Shown in pieces: positions 34,302 to 41,858 of a DNA stretch of 45,167 nucleotides. Location: positions 1 through 45,167 of the forward strand of contig DBTS01000088.1 in assembly GCA_002307175.1 (NCBI GenBank), read 5' to 3'. The DNA comes from Rhodocyclaceae bacterium UBA1310. GTDB taxonomy: Bacteria; Pseudomonadota; Gammaproteobacteria; Burkholderiales; Rhodocyclaceae. Position 1 is the first letter of the stretch. Each line of letters starts with the position of its first letter. A program made the position numbers and the translations under genes. The notes below the pieces were generated by a model. That model saw only the letters and a program-made list of their open reading frames with translations. It was not told the origin of the DNA and did no database searches.

Positions 34302-35090
34302 TTAATGCAACCAAACATCCCAGCCTAGCTTGAGAATCAGAACAAAGACCACAGTCAACAGCAGATAACGTATAAACCGATTGCCATGGCGTACAGCCAG
34401 ATGGGTGCCCACCTGGGCACCCGCTACGTTGGCAATTGCCATCAGCAGACCAATCTCCCACATCACCCCGTGATGCAAAAGAAAGTACGCCAGTGCCCCG
34501 AGATTTGTCGCCAGATTGACAACTTTTGCCGAAGCCGAGGCATGCAACATATCCATCCCGAACAGGCGGACAAAGGCAAAAATCAGAAAGCTTCCTGTAC
34601 CCGGTCCAAAAAATCCATCATAAAATCCAAGACAGATTCCCACCATCCCTGCGAGCAGCAAAGGCCGGCTCCATACAGGGGAATGATCGCTACGGGATCC
34701 GAAATCAGGCTTCAGGTATGTGTAGCTGCCAATCACAAGCAACATCAATAACACTATGGGACGTAGTGCCTGATTCGGAAGGAAGGATACGACTGCTGCG
34801 CCAATTGCAGAGCCTACAAGGGCGGCAAGCGCCGCTGGCATTACCTGCGAATAGGGGATGGCTACCTTGCGTGAGTAATGCAATGCTGCGGAAGATGTAC
34901 CGCAGATGCTCGCAATTTTGTTCGTGCCAAACAAGACTGGAATCGGACTGGAAGGAAACACCGCCAATAATAAGGGGAGCTGAATCAGCCCCCCTCCTCC
35001 TACCACCGCATCAACCAGCCCAGCTAAAAAAGCACCACCACCCAGCAAAAACCATTCAATCACGCCAGCACCATGTTCCACGTGAAACAA
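34302..35090 (-). CDS. TSUP-family (TauE/SafE) membrane permease
   Basis: Inner-membrane transporter of the sulfite-exporter/YfcA-like family, 262 aa if started at TTG 35090. The conserved N-terminal repeat GAFLAGLVDAVVGGGGLIQLP and its second half-motif GFYDGFFGPGTGSFLIFAFV, both hallmarks of TSUP permeases, are visible among eight or so hydrophobic segments. The start is uncertain. TTG 35090 lies at the edge of a parS-like palindrome and encodes MFHVEH; GTG 35063 would give the more family-like MIEWFLLGGGAFLAG. No clear ribosome-binding site supports either. The gene is bracketed by a parS at each end. Substrate is unknown, possibly sulfite or an organosulfonate. Confidence 0.85.
   Translation of the reverse strand: MFHVEHGAGVIEWFLLGGGAFLAGLVDAVVGGGGLIQLPLLLAVFPSSPIPVLFGTNKIASICGTSSAALHYSRKVAIPYSQVMPAALAALVGSAIGAAVVSFLPNQALRPIVLLMLLVIGSYTYLKPDFGSRSDHSPVWSRPLLLAGMVGICLGFYDGFFGPGTGSFLIFAFVRLFGMDMLHASASAKVVNLATNLGALAYFLLHHGVMWEIGLLMAIANVAGAQVGTHLAVRHGNRFIRYLLLTVVFVLILKLGWDVWLH
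35074..35089. promoter_or_regulatory. Second parS-like site, one mismatch
   Basis: TGTTCCACGTGAAACA differs from consensus parS at a single position. It overlaps the 5' end of the TSUP gene and lies 807 bp from the perfect parS. Clusters of origin-proximal parS are usual, so a genuine weaker ParB site is likely. Confidence 0.75.
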
Positions 35091-35095
35091 TTCAA

Positions 35096-35422
35096 TTAAC
35101 GGGCGACATCCTTCTCAGCCCATAAGGCTCTTGCGAGTGCCTTCCATGCCGCATTGCCATGAATCATTTCATTGGTTTCTGCGCCTTCCTGCATGGTACG
35201 AAACATCAATGCAATCAAACCAAACAATTTCCGCTTTGTCCGTGCCTCAACCTCATCAGGATTTAAATGAGGAGCGTGAGTAGGATCAAAAGCCAAAGCT
35301 TCGCGAGCCAAATCACGCATTTTTGTATTGTCTTCCCAGTCGAGTCCCAACCCGATCAGGACACGAACGATTTCATTGCAAATCTCGCGTGCATCTTGCT
35401 GCTGGTTTTCAATTTCTGACAT
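35096..35422 (-). CDS. Hypothetical protein between mnmE and the TSUP gene
   Basis: I do not recognise this 108-aa protein. It is soluble-looking, without a signal peptide or membrane helix, acidic at the start (MSEIENQQQDAREICNEIVR) and mostly predicted helical. A motif LFGLIALMFRTMQEGAETNEMIHGNAAW lies in the C-terminal half. The ATG at 35422 is 12 bp from the mnmE stop, with a GGAGACTGGTC ribosome-binding region, so it is likely expressed from the mnmE transcript. Confidence 0.7.
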   Translation of the reverse strand: MSEIENQQQDAREICNEIVRVLIGLGLDWEDNTKMRDLAREALAFDPTHAPHLNPDEVEARTKRKLFGLIALMFRTMQEGAETNEMIHGNAAWKALARALWAEKDVAR

Positions 35423-35434
35423 GACCAGTCTCCT

Positions 35435-36790
35435 TTACTTGCCAATACAGAATCTCGAAAAAATAACCCCGAGAAGATCGTCAGCACCGAACTCCCCAGT
35501 AATCATATTCACCGCTTCCTGAGCTAGCCGCAACTCTTCAGCCAACAAGTCGGTCTGGGCGTAAACAGTGAAAGCTTCGTCGACGTGCGTCATGGCGCTA
35601 CGCAAAGATTCCAGGTGACGTTCGCGCGCCAGAAAGACATCCTCACTATTGGATTCCCAACCAGCAATTTCAAGAAGACAACGGCGCAGCACATCCAGAC
35701 CCAGGCCTTCTCGTGCAGCCAGCCAAATCCGTGTAGCACCATCCTCTGCAAGTTCGCGTCCGGGCTCACGCCCGGCCAGATCTATTTTGTTGAACACCCA
35801 TACCACAGGTATTCCCGCTGGCAAGCGCGCATCAATCTCATGATCTTCCTCGGTAATGCCTGTTACAGCATCCACCATGCGCACCACTACATCAGCCTGC
35901 TCGATTTCTTTCCAGCTACGTTCGATACCGATTTTCTCGACCACATCCTCGGTACTCCGCAAACCCGCCGTATCGATAATATGCAGCGGGATACCCTCAA
36001 TCTGGATTGCCTCGCGCAACACATCGCGCGTCGTCCCCGCGACTTCCGTGACGATGGCACGATCTTCTCCGGAAAGCTGATTCAGTAGACTGGATTTGCC
36101 TACGTTCGGTTGCCCTGCCAACACCACACGCAAACCACGCCGCAAAAGACTCCCCTGCTTCGAACGACGCAAGATACCAAGCAATCCTTCACGTAAGGAT
36201 TCCAATTGAGCATGGGCGTGAGCTGCTTCGAGAAAATCAATGTCTTCTTCGGGAAAATCGAGTGTCGCTTCGACGAGCATGCGCAGATCGACGAGCTTGT
36301 CACGCCACGCATGAATCTCAGAAGAAAAGCGGCCAGACAGCGAGCGCAGGGCGGAGCGTGCAGCGGCGGCAGTTGTTGCCTCAATCAGATCGGCAACACC
36401 TTCGGCCTGGGCAAGATCAAGGCGCCCGTTTAGAAAGGCCCGTTGCGTAAACTCGCCAGGCGCTGCCATTCGGGCGCCAAGTTCAAGACAACGCGCGAGC
36501 AGCATCTGCATGACAATCTGGCCGCCATGCCCCTGCAATTCGATAACGTCTTCGCCCGTGTAGGAATGTGGGCCAGGAAAATACAACAACAGGCCCTCAT
36601 CGAGGGCCTGTGCGTTTGCATCCAGGAAGGGTACTAGTGTTGCGACGCGCGGGCTAACTGTGCGCCCGCACAATTTGGAAATCCAGGATTCCAGCGCCGG
36701 GCCGGAGAGCCTGACGATGCCGATACCACCGCGACCGGAAGCGGTCGCGATGGCAGCGATGACATCAGCTGGCGGCCTTGGCCGACACAT
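35435..36790 (-). CDS. mnmE: tRNA modification GTPase MnmE (TrmE)
   Basis: GTPase partner of MnmG in wobble-uridine modification, 451 aa. The N-terminal tetrahydrofolate-binding domain has IAAIATASGRGGIGIVRLSG. The helical domain carries an inserted G domain: G1 AGQPNVGKSSLLN, G3 IIDTAGLRSTED, G4 FNKIDL. The protein ends with the required FCIGK motif, with its functional Cys. ATG 36790 overlaps the end of yidC by 26 bp, with GGAAG upstream, and this start matches the family. Confidence 0.96.
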   Translation of the reverse strand: MCRPRPPADVIAAIATASGRGGIGIVRLSGPALESWISKLCGRTVSPRVATLVPFLDANAQALDEGLLLYFPGPHSYTGEDVIELQGHGGQIVMQMLLARCLELGARMAAPGEFTQRAFLNGRLDLAQAEGVADLIEATTAAAARSALRSLSGRFSSEIHAWRDKLVDLRMLVEATLDFPEEDIDFLEAAHAHAQLESLREGLLGILRRSKQGSLLRRGLRVVLAGQPNVGKSSLLNQLSGEDRAIVTEVAGTTRDVLREAIQIEGIPLHIIDTAGLRSTEDVVEKIGIERSWKEIEQADVVVRMVDAVTGITEEDHEIDARLPAGIPVVWVFNKIDLAGREPGRELAEDGATRIWLAAREGLGLDVLRRCLLEIAGWESNSEDVFLARERHLESLRSAMTHVDEAFTVYAQTDLLAEELRLAQEAVNMITGEFGADDLLGVIFSRFCIGK

Positions 36791-38444
36791 TCGTGTACTT
36801 CCGTGTGATGTACCACTGCTGCAGAATGGACAGGAAATTGTTCAGTACCCAGTACAGCACCAGCCCTGACGGGAAGAACAGGAACATTGCCGTAAAGAAA
36901 ATCGGCATCAGGTACATCACTTTGGCCTGCACCGGGTCCGCCGGGGTCGGATTCAACTTGGTCTGCACCAGCATCGTTACACCCATAATGATAGGCAGGA
37001 TGTAATACGGATCAGGCGAAGACAAATCCTGAATCCAGCCCAGCCACGGTGCCTGACGCATTTCCACCACACTCTGCAACACGTAGTAGAGCGCCATGAA
37101 AACAGGCATCTGCACCGCGATCGGCAGACAACCACCAGCCGGATTCACCTTTTCGGTCTTGTACAGCTCCATCATGGCCTGCTGCTGCTTGACCTTGTCA
37201 TTGGCATAACGTTCCTGGAGGGCCTTGATACGCGGCATGACCTCCTTCATCTTCGCCATCGACTTATAGCTCGCAGCCGACAGCGGGAAGAACACCAGCT
37301 TGATGAGGAAAGTCACCAGCAGAATCGACCAGCCCCAGTTTCCCAGAATGCCGTGAATCTTCGCCAAACCCCAGAACAGCGGCTGAGCAATGATGGTCGT
37401 CCAACCGTAATCCACCACCAGATTGAAATTCGGCGCCACAGCCTCAAGATTTTTCTGCTCCTGCGGGCCCACATACATCGGCACCATGAATTTCACAGAC
37501 TTACCGGCAGCCGCGTCAACCTTGAACTTCACACCAGCACCAAACAGTTCGCCAGCGTCATCAACCTTGCGCATGAAAAATTCGTGTGGTGTTCCAGCCA
37601 CCGGCAGATACGCTGCCACGAAGAAGTGCTGGACCATGGCGACCCACCCATCCTTGGCCGTCTTCTGATAATCCGCCTTGCCTTCGGCAATCTTCTTGAA
37701 ATCAACCTTCTGGAAACGCCCTTCTTCTGTATACACGGCCGGGCCGGTGAAGGTACTACCGGCACCAAACAGACCGGTCTTATGTTCCAGCGGCTTGTCA
37801 TCACGTACCAGCTCGAAATAGGCTGAGGCATCTACAGATTTGTTGCCTGGATTGTTGATTTCGTAACCAACATCAACCTTGTAGGACTCATCCGTAAAGG
37901 TCAGGACCTTGGTAACTGTTGCGCCGTCAGGGCCAGTCGCCGTCAGACGCAGCACCTGGGTATTGCCTTCGCGCACCACCGGCTTGATATCAAACAGTGT
38001 CGTATGATTCGGCAAACCATTGCCGATCAGGCCTGAGCGGGCTACGTAGAAGTGATCCCCTTCATCCTGCAGCAGCTGATAGTGCTGTTCCTTCTTGTTA
38101 TCTTTCCAGTGCTTAAGCAGCTCGACGCCTATAATGTCACCACCGCGGGCCGACACCGTCACTTTCATGGTCGGGGTTGTCACCACCACCTTAGGAGCCT
38201 GTGCATAAGCTGCGCGATTGGCAGCAATGCCGCCGCTCTGGAGAGCAGGTGTCGTTGCATTATTGTTTGCCGCAGTTCCCGAAGCAACCGGGCTGGGCAG
38301 ATTCGCCTGACCAGCTGCTACACCAGACTGGGCAGCCACCGGGGTTTGCCTGGGCGCGTTGTAGGCAGTCCATTTTGTCCATAAGATCATGACTGAAAAG
38401 CCAAAGATGATCATCAGGACAATGCGCTTGAAATCCGTCTGCAT
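36765..38444 (-). CDS. yidC: Membrane protein insertase YidC
   Basis: Inserts and folds inner-membrane proteins, alone or with SecYEG, 559 aa. A first membrane anchor (RIVLMIIFGFSVMILWTKW) is followed by a low-complexity linker and the large periplasmic beta-supersandwich domain (about 85-345). The conserved insertase core with five helices follows, including NWGWSILLVTFLIKLVFFPLSAASYKSMAKM, NPAGGCLPIAVQMPVFMALYYVL and the last helix GLVLYWVLNNFLSILQQWYI. Length matches Gram-negative YidC. It belongs to the rpmH-rnpA-yidD-yidC-mnmE operon. Confidence 0.96.
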   Translation of the reverse strand: MQTDFKRIVLMIIFGFSVMILWTKWTAYNAPRQTPVAAQSGVAAGQANLPSPVASGTAANNNATTPALQSGGIAANRAAYAQAPKVVVTTPTMKVTVSARGGDIIGVELLKHWKDNKKEQHYQLLQDEGDHFYVARSGLIGNGLPNHTTLFDIKPVVREGNTQVLRLTATGPDGATVTKVLTFTDESYKVDVGYEINNPGNKSVDASAYFELVRDDKPLEHKTGLFGAGSTFTGPAVYTEEGRFQKVDFKKIAEGKADYQKTAKDGWVAMVQHFFVAAYLPVAGTPHEFFMRKVDDAGELFGAGVKFKVDAAAGKSVKFMVPMYVGPQEQKNLEAVAPNFNLVVDYGWTTIIAQPLFWGLAKIHGILGNWGWSILLVTFLIKLVFFPLSAASYKSMAKMKEVMPRIKALQERYANDKVKQQQAMMELYKTEKVNPAGGCLPIAVQMPVFMALYYVLQSVVEMRQAPWLGWIQDLSSPDPYYILPIIMGVTMLVQTKLNPTPADPVQAKVMYLMPIFFTAMFLFFPSGLVLYWVLNNFLSILQQWYITRKYTNVSAKAAS

Positions 38445-38480
38445 GATGTGGGACTCTGCTGAAAATTTGAACTTGAGGAA

Positions 38481-38690
38481 TCAGGGTACGGGATCATGCC
38501 CGCCGTCATTCCAGGGATGACAGCGCAACACGCGCCAGACGGCAAGTCTAAGGCCTTTTAGCAAGCCGTGCTTGCGTAAGGCCTCAACTGCATAATCGGA
38601 ACAACTGGGATAAAACCTGCAGCGTGTCCCCAGCCAGGGACTGACCAGATATTTGTAGACCCGAAGTGCGCCGATCAGCACGACTTTCAT
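38481..38690 (-). CDS. yidD: Membrane protein insertion efficiency factor YidD
   Basis: Small accessory protein of the YidC pathway, 69 aa. The signature LVSPWLGTRCRFYPSCSDYAVEAL, with its conserved Cys pair, and WRVLRCHPWNDGGHDPVP define the family. The N-terminal amphipathic segment (VVLIGALRVYKYL) associates with the membrane. Its ATG overlaps the rnpA stop by 4 bp, indicating coupled translation. Confidence 0.95.
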   Translation of the reverse strand: MKVVLIGALRVYKYLVSPWLGTRCRFYPSCSDYAVEALRKHGLLKGLRLAVWRVLRCHPWNDGGHDPVP

Positions 38691-39055
38691 CTGGGTAGAC
38701 GCTGAAACAACTGTTGCAGTTCCGCACGCAACTCGGCCCGGCTGGCGGTCTCGATCTTTGCGTTCAGACGCAACACCATATCATAGGGGGGAAGCTTTTC
38801 ACGCAAATGTCGAAAGGCTTCACGTGCTATGCGTTTGATGAAATTGCGCTGCACGGCGCGTCGAACCAGTTTTTTCGCCACGACTACGCCAAGTCTGGCC
38901 GTAGCAATGCCGGCCGGGCGATAATGGAGGACAAAAAACCGTCCCCGGACCGCCTTCCGGAAAGCAAAAACGGATGAATACTCATCCGTTTTGCGCAAGC
39001 GATAAACTGGCCGAAACGACCGCGTGATTTCAGGCGATTCCATCTTGTCCGGCAT
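38687..39055 (-). CDS. rnpA: Ribonuclease P protein component
   Basis: Protein cofactor of RNase P, which matures the 5' ends of tRNAs, 122 aa from ATG 39055. The frame extends to a TTG at 39085, and ATG 39043 is also possible. The essential RNA-binding motif RRAVQRNFIKRIAREAFR is present, with LRKTDEYSSVFAFRKAVRGRFF before it. It lies between rpmH and yidD in the standard order. Confidence 0.93.
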   Translation of the reverse strand: MPDKMESPEITRSFRPVYRLRKTDEYSSVFAFRKAVRGRFFVLHYRPAGIATARLGVVVAKKLVRRAVQRNFIKRIAREAFRHLREKLPPYDMVLRLNAKIETASRAELRAELQQLFQRLPR

Positions 39056-39092
39056 AGCCCCGGCCTGCGAGGGAAGCGCTGGCAAAATCGCG

Positions 39093-39227
39093 TCAGACGC
39101 TCAGGCGATGGCGGCCTTTGGCACGGCGCGCGTTGATCACCTTGCGGCCACCCTTGGTGGCCATCCGAACGAGAAAACCGTGCGTGCGCTTGCGGCGAAC
39201 AACGGAAGGTTGGTACGTGCGTTTCAT
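39093..39227 (-). CDS. rpmH: 50S ribosomal protein L34
   Basis: 44-aa ribosomal protein. The minus-strand translation begins MKRTYQPSVVRRKRTHGFLV, continues with RMATKGGRKVINARRAKGRHR, and ends LSV. This is the universal L34 sequence. Being very short, it is easily missed. It is the first gene of the leftward operon and diverges from dnaA. Confidence 0.97.
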   Translation of the reverse strand: MKRTYQPSVVRRKRTHGFLVRMATKGGRKVINARRAKGRHRLSV

Positions 39228-39267
39228 GATCGATCCCTAAAGCTCTTTGATAAGCGGCGAACTCGCG

Positions 39268-39296
39268 ATTACATATTCTATCTAACTGTTTGTCAA
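39268..39296 (-). promoter_or_regulatory. Sigma70 promoter of the rpmH-rnpA-yidD-yidC-mnmE operon
   Basis: On the minus strand, TTGACA (39296-39291) and TGTAAT (39273-39268) are separated by exactly 17 bp, 41 bp upstream of the rpmH start. Confidence 0.8.
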
Positions 39297-39326
39297 GAGG
39301 AAAGCATTAAGTGGTACTTTCGTACC

Positions 39327-39335
39327 TGTGGATAA
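39327..39335. promoter_or_regulatory. Consensus DnaA box in the dnaA upstream region
   Basis: TGTGGATAA, an exact 9-mer match, 224 bp upstream of the likely dnaA start. Probable autoregulatory site. Confidence 0.65.
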
Positions 39336-39550
39336 ATCTGATTTGAGAAGGTAGAATCCACAACCTTATCCGACCAATCATCAACAGATCTGAGAAGTTG
39401 GCGGAAATCGAATCCTCCCCTGATTGCCTGATCTACGGCGCTATCCAGACTTTTCGGTGGCACTGTGGGGAAGCGTTTTTCAGGTACTTGTGAATAACTG
39501 GCATGTGTCCACAGCCCATGCCTTTTTTAGCGACAAAGATTAACAACACC

Positions 39551-40978
39551 GTGAGTCAAGACTTTTGGTCCGCCTGCCTGGTTCGCCTCGAGAGCGAATT
39601 GCCTGCCCAGCAATTCAATACGTGGATCCGTGCACTTGAAATTGCCGAGACCAATCCTCAAGAAGAGGGGATCCGTCTGTTTGCTCCCAACCGGTTTGTG
39701 CTGCAATGGGTTCGGGAGCGTTATCAGCAACGTCTCGAAGAACTCGCTGCAGAATTTTTCGGCTTTGCCACACCCCTGACGCTGGAGCTTGGCAACACCA
39801 GCAAGAAACCGGTATTCCGCAATCTTTCCAGCCCAAGTACCAGTTCTGCACCCAGCACCGCCAACCAGCAGGTCACGCAGACTTCCAGCAGCAATCAGGC
39901 ACCCGCCGTGATGGAAGCCCCTGCGGTCCAGACACATTCTGGCGCTTACGAAAAAACCCGCCTCAACCCAACGTTCACCTTTGACAACCTGGTAACCGGC
40001 CGTGCCAACGATCTGGCACGGGCTGCAGCGATTTCCGTCGCCAACAATCCAGGGTCCTCGTACAACCCATTGTTTGTTTATGGCGGCGTCGGCCTGGGGA
40101 AAACCCACCTTATCCACGCTATCGGCAACGAGGTTCTTGCGCGCAATCCAAAAGCTGTGGTGCGTTATGTGCACGTTGAAGACTATTTTGCCGATGTGTT
40201 GCGTGCCTACCAGCAGAAAAGTTTCGACCAGTTCCAGCGCTATTACCGTTCGCTGGATCTGTTGCTGATCGACGATATCCAGTTTCTCGGTGTTGGCAAC
40301 AAGGAACGCACGCGCGACGAATTTTTCCATGCTTTCAACGCATTGACGGAAGCCAAGAAGCAGATCGTAATCACCTGCGATACCTACCCGAAGGATATCC
40401 AGGGTCTTGAAGACCGCCTGATTTCACGTTTTGACTGGGGTTTGACGGTTCAGATCGAACCTCCGGAACTCGAAATGCGTGTCGCGATTCTGCAGAAGAA
40501 AGCATCAGCCGATAGTGTTCCGTTGCCGGCTGATGTGGCTTTCCTGATTGCCAAGAATCTGCGTTCCAATGTCCGCGAACTTGAGGGGGCACTCAAAAAG
40601 GTTGTCGCCTACGCGCGTTTCCACGGCCGTGACATCACACTTGAATTGTCCCGCGAAGCATTGCGTGATCTGCTGGCAGCTCACAACCGGCAGATCACTT
40701 TCGAACTGATCCAGAAAACGGTTGCTGACTTCTACAAGATCAAGCTTGCCGAGCTGCTCTCGAAGAAACGTACGCGAAATATCGCACGGCCAAGGCAGGT
40801 TGCAATGTACCTGGCGAAAGAACTGACGCCTTCTTCCCTGCCCGCAATCGGTGAAGCCTTCGGTGGGCGTGACCATACGACAGTTCTTCACGCATATCGC
40901 ACAATTACGGAATTACGCCTTCAAGATCAAAAACTTAACCATGATCTGCACGTTCTGACGCAGACCTTGAGAGGTTGA
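39551..40978 (+). CDS. dnaA: Chromosomal replication initiator protein DnaA
   Basis: AAA+ protein that binds DnaA boxes and melts the origin, 475 aa from GTG 39551 (SQDFWSACLVRLESELPAQQFNTW). The frame is open to ATG 39503, but the extra 16 residues are not seen in relatives. Domain I is followed by a Ser/Thr/Gln-rich linker (about 90-145). The AAA+ domain has Walker A GGVGLGKTHL (about 178), Walker B LLLIDDIQFLG and sensor ITCDTYPKDI. The C-terminal DNA-binding domain carries the signature GGRDHTTVLHA (about 438). No ribosome-binding site stands out for any start, so the start is uncertain. Confidence 0.96.
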   Translation: MSQDFWSACLVRLESELPAQQFNTWIRALEIAETNPQEEGIRLFAPNRFVLQWVRERYQQRLEELAAEFFGFATPLTLELGNTSKKPVFRNLSSPSTSSAPSTANQQVTQTSSSNQAPAVMEAPAVQTHSGAYEKTRLNPTFTFDNLVTGRANDLARAAAISVANNPGSSYNPLFVYGGVGLGKTHLIHAIGNEVLARNPKAVVRYVHVEDYFADVLRAYQQKSFDQFQRYYRSLDLLLIDDIQFLGVGNKERTRDEFFHAFNALTEAKKQIVITCDTYPKDIQGLEDRLISRFDWGLTVQIEPPELEMRVAILQKKASADSVPLPADVAFLIAKNLRSNVRELEGALKKVVAYARFHGRDITLELSREALRDLLAAHNRQITFELIQKTVADFYKIKLAELLSKKRTRNIARPRQVAMYLAKELTPSSLPAIGEAFGGRDHTTVLHAYRTITELRLQDQKLNHDLHVLTQTLRG

Positions 40979-40995
40979 TTTGCCCACTTTGGGGC

Positions 40996-41004
40996 TGTGG
41001 ACAA
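40996..41004. promoter_or_regulatory. DnaA-box-like site just after dnaA
   Basis: TGTGGACAA, one mismatch from consensus, 17 bp after the dnaA stop and 60 bp before the first origin module. Confidence 0.5.
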
Positions 41005-41063
41005 GCTCTGGACATACAGCGGGAGCATTTGTGCAGAACTCTGCCAAAACGCACTTTCTGAAA

Positions 41064-41215
41064 ATTCATCCACATTTGCTCACAGTCCCCAAGTAGTCTT
41101 GCCAACAGGCTCATCAACATGGTTAACTGATTGTTTTTATGGAAGATTCAAGACTTATCCACTGTTTTGGGTCCGCTATAGTATTAATAGTAGTTATAAA
41201 ATAAAGAATCTTGTA
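41064..41215. repeat. Origin module copy 1 (152-bp direct repeat)
   Basis: Ordered elements: TTCATCCACA (41065-41074, DnaA-box-like), TTTGCTCACAG (41075-41085), TTGCCAACA (41099-41107), TCATCAACATGGTTAAC (41111-41127), TTATCCACT (41155-41163, one mismatch from a DnaA box), G-rich spacer (41164-41176), then the triplet run TAG-TAT-TAA-TAG-TAG-TTA-TAA (41179-41199) and ATAAAGAATCTTGTA. Box, GC-rich spacer and triplets match the published DnaA-trio unwinding layout. Confidence 0.85.
41155..41199 (+). other. Predicted DNA-unwinding unit 1: DnaA box plus DnaA-trios
   Basis: TTATCCACT is followed by 15 bp including GGGTCCGC and then seven consecutive triplets with the NAN-like pattern (TAG, TAT, TAA, TAG, TAG, TTA, TAA; TTA deviates). 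This is the expected arrangement for DnaA filament loading onto one strand at melting. Confidence 0.65.
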
Positions 41216-41357
41216 TACAACGAAGCCTTCGCGAAATTCGCTTCGGGCTCCGTTCGAAGTACCAAACAATCACCTCCCTGCAAGCCAGGGTATTTTTGGT
41301 AGCTAAGGGCAAGAAGCAATGTTGCTGTTTTTCAGAGATGGGAAAATGTTTGGCTTG

Positions 41358-41415
41358 CTGCTCAAATTTTAAGCAGTGGTGACACTTTGCCGTTTTCTGG
41401 GCAAAATTTGAGCAG
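41358..41415. repeat. Inverted repeat 1 in the inter-module spacer
   Basis: CTGCTCAAATTTT (41358-41370) is the exact reverse complement of AAAATTTGAGCAG (41403-41415), with a 32-nt spacer. No T-tract follows on the plus strand. Confidence 0.75.
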
Positions 41416-41427
41416 GGCTTTAAGTCG

Positions 41428-41460
41428 CCGATCTGACAAAATCCAACTTTGTCAGATCGG
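41428..41460. repeat. Inverted repeat 2 in the inter-module spacer
   Basis: CCGATCTGACAAA (41428-41440) and TTTGTCAGATCGG (41448-41460) pair perfectly around a 7-nt loop. It is followed by AAAAAA, so it is not a plus-strand terminator; on the minus strand the T-run precedes the stem. Confidence 0.8.
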
Positions 41461-41672
41461 AAAAAATGAGGTTGGGAGTGCTGAAACCCGTGTAAACCCG
41501 CCTGTGCTCTAAAAAAAAAGGTCCTCTAGGCCCGAGTACAGCTTGGTTTTCAGAAATTCTGAGCTTTTTGCGTAGTGCAGGATTGGGTGCTGCAAGCCAT
41601 CCTCCCAGGTACTGAGGAACTCAGGATTTTTAATCTTGTGTGGAAAAGTAGGGGGAAGAGCGCTGTAGCTTT

Positions 41673-41681
41673 TGTGGACAA
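41673..41681. promoter_or_regulatory. DnaA-box-like site before origin module 2
   Basis: TGTGGACAA, same one-mismatch form as at 40996, located 25 bp before module 2. It is outside the 643-bp register of the repeat. Confidence 0.5.
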
Positions 41682-41706
41682 CTAGGTGAAAAAATATTTT
41701 TTGGAG

Positions 41707-41858
41707 ATTCATCCACATTTGCTCACAGCTCAGAACAGACTTTGCCAACATCTTCATCAACATGGTTAACGCTTTGTTTTGCCTGGTTATTTACGACTTA
41801 TCCACTGTTTTGGGTCTGCTATAGTATTAATAGAAGTTATAGAATAAAGAATCTTGTA
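41707..41858. repeat. Origin module copy 2 (152-bp direct repeat)
   Basis: Same elements as copy 1 at a constant offset of 643 bp: TTCATCCACA (41708-41717), TTTGCTCACAG (41718-41728), TTGCCAACA (41742-41750), TCATCAACATGGTTAAC (41754-41770), TTATCCACT (41798-41806), and triplets TAG-TAT-TAA-TAG-AAG-TTA-TAG (41822-41842). My hand alignment finds about 28 mismatches in 152 positions, no gaps, nearly all between motifs. Confidence 0.85.
41798..41842 (+). other. Predicted DNA-unwinding unit 2: DnaA box plus DnaA-trios
   Basis: Same arrangement as unit 1, with GGGTCTGC in the spacer and two substitutions in the triplet run (AAG for TAG, TAG for TAA), both of which keep an A in the middle position. 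Confidence 0.65.

Larger units (their letters stand above)
39228..39550. other. rpmH-dnaA divergent intergenic region
   Basis: No protein gene is supported here. It holds the rpmH promoter (39268-39296), a perfect DnaA box TGTGGATAA at 39327-39335 and a one-mismatch box TGTGAATAA at 39489-39497, both suited to DnaA autoregulation. I see no convincing -35/-10 for dnaA. The region lacks the AT-rich repeated tracts found on the other side of dnaA, so it is probably regulatory and not the unwinding site. Confidence 0.6.

Noticed and set aside
40935..41120. Minus-strand frame and its relative at 41509-41763 with similar translations (EQMWMN)
   Set aside because: The likeness comes from the duplicated origin modules, not from related proteins; both are short with no ribosome-binding site.
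41221..41260. CGAAGC/GCTTCG dyad after origin module 1
   Set aside because: Imperfect and short; I cannot separate it from chance.
40997..41302. 101-codon plus-strand frame in the origin gap
   Set aside because: It runs through DnaA boxes and the AT-rich triplets and ends with no recognisable fold or start signal.
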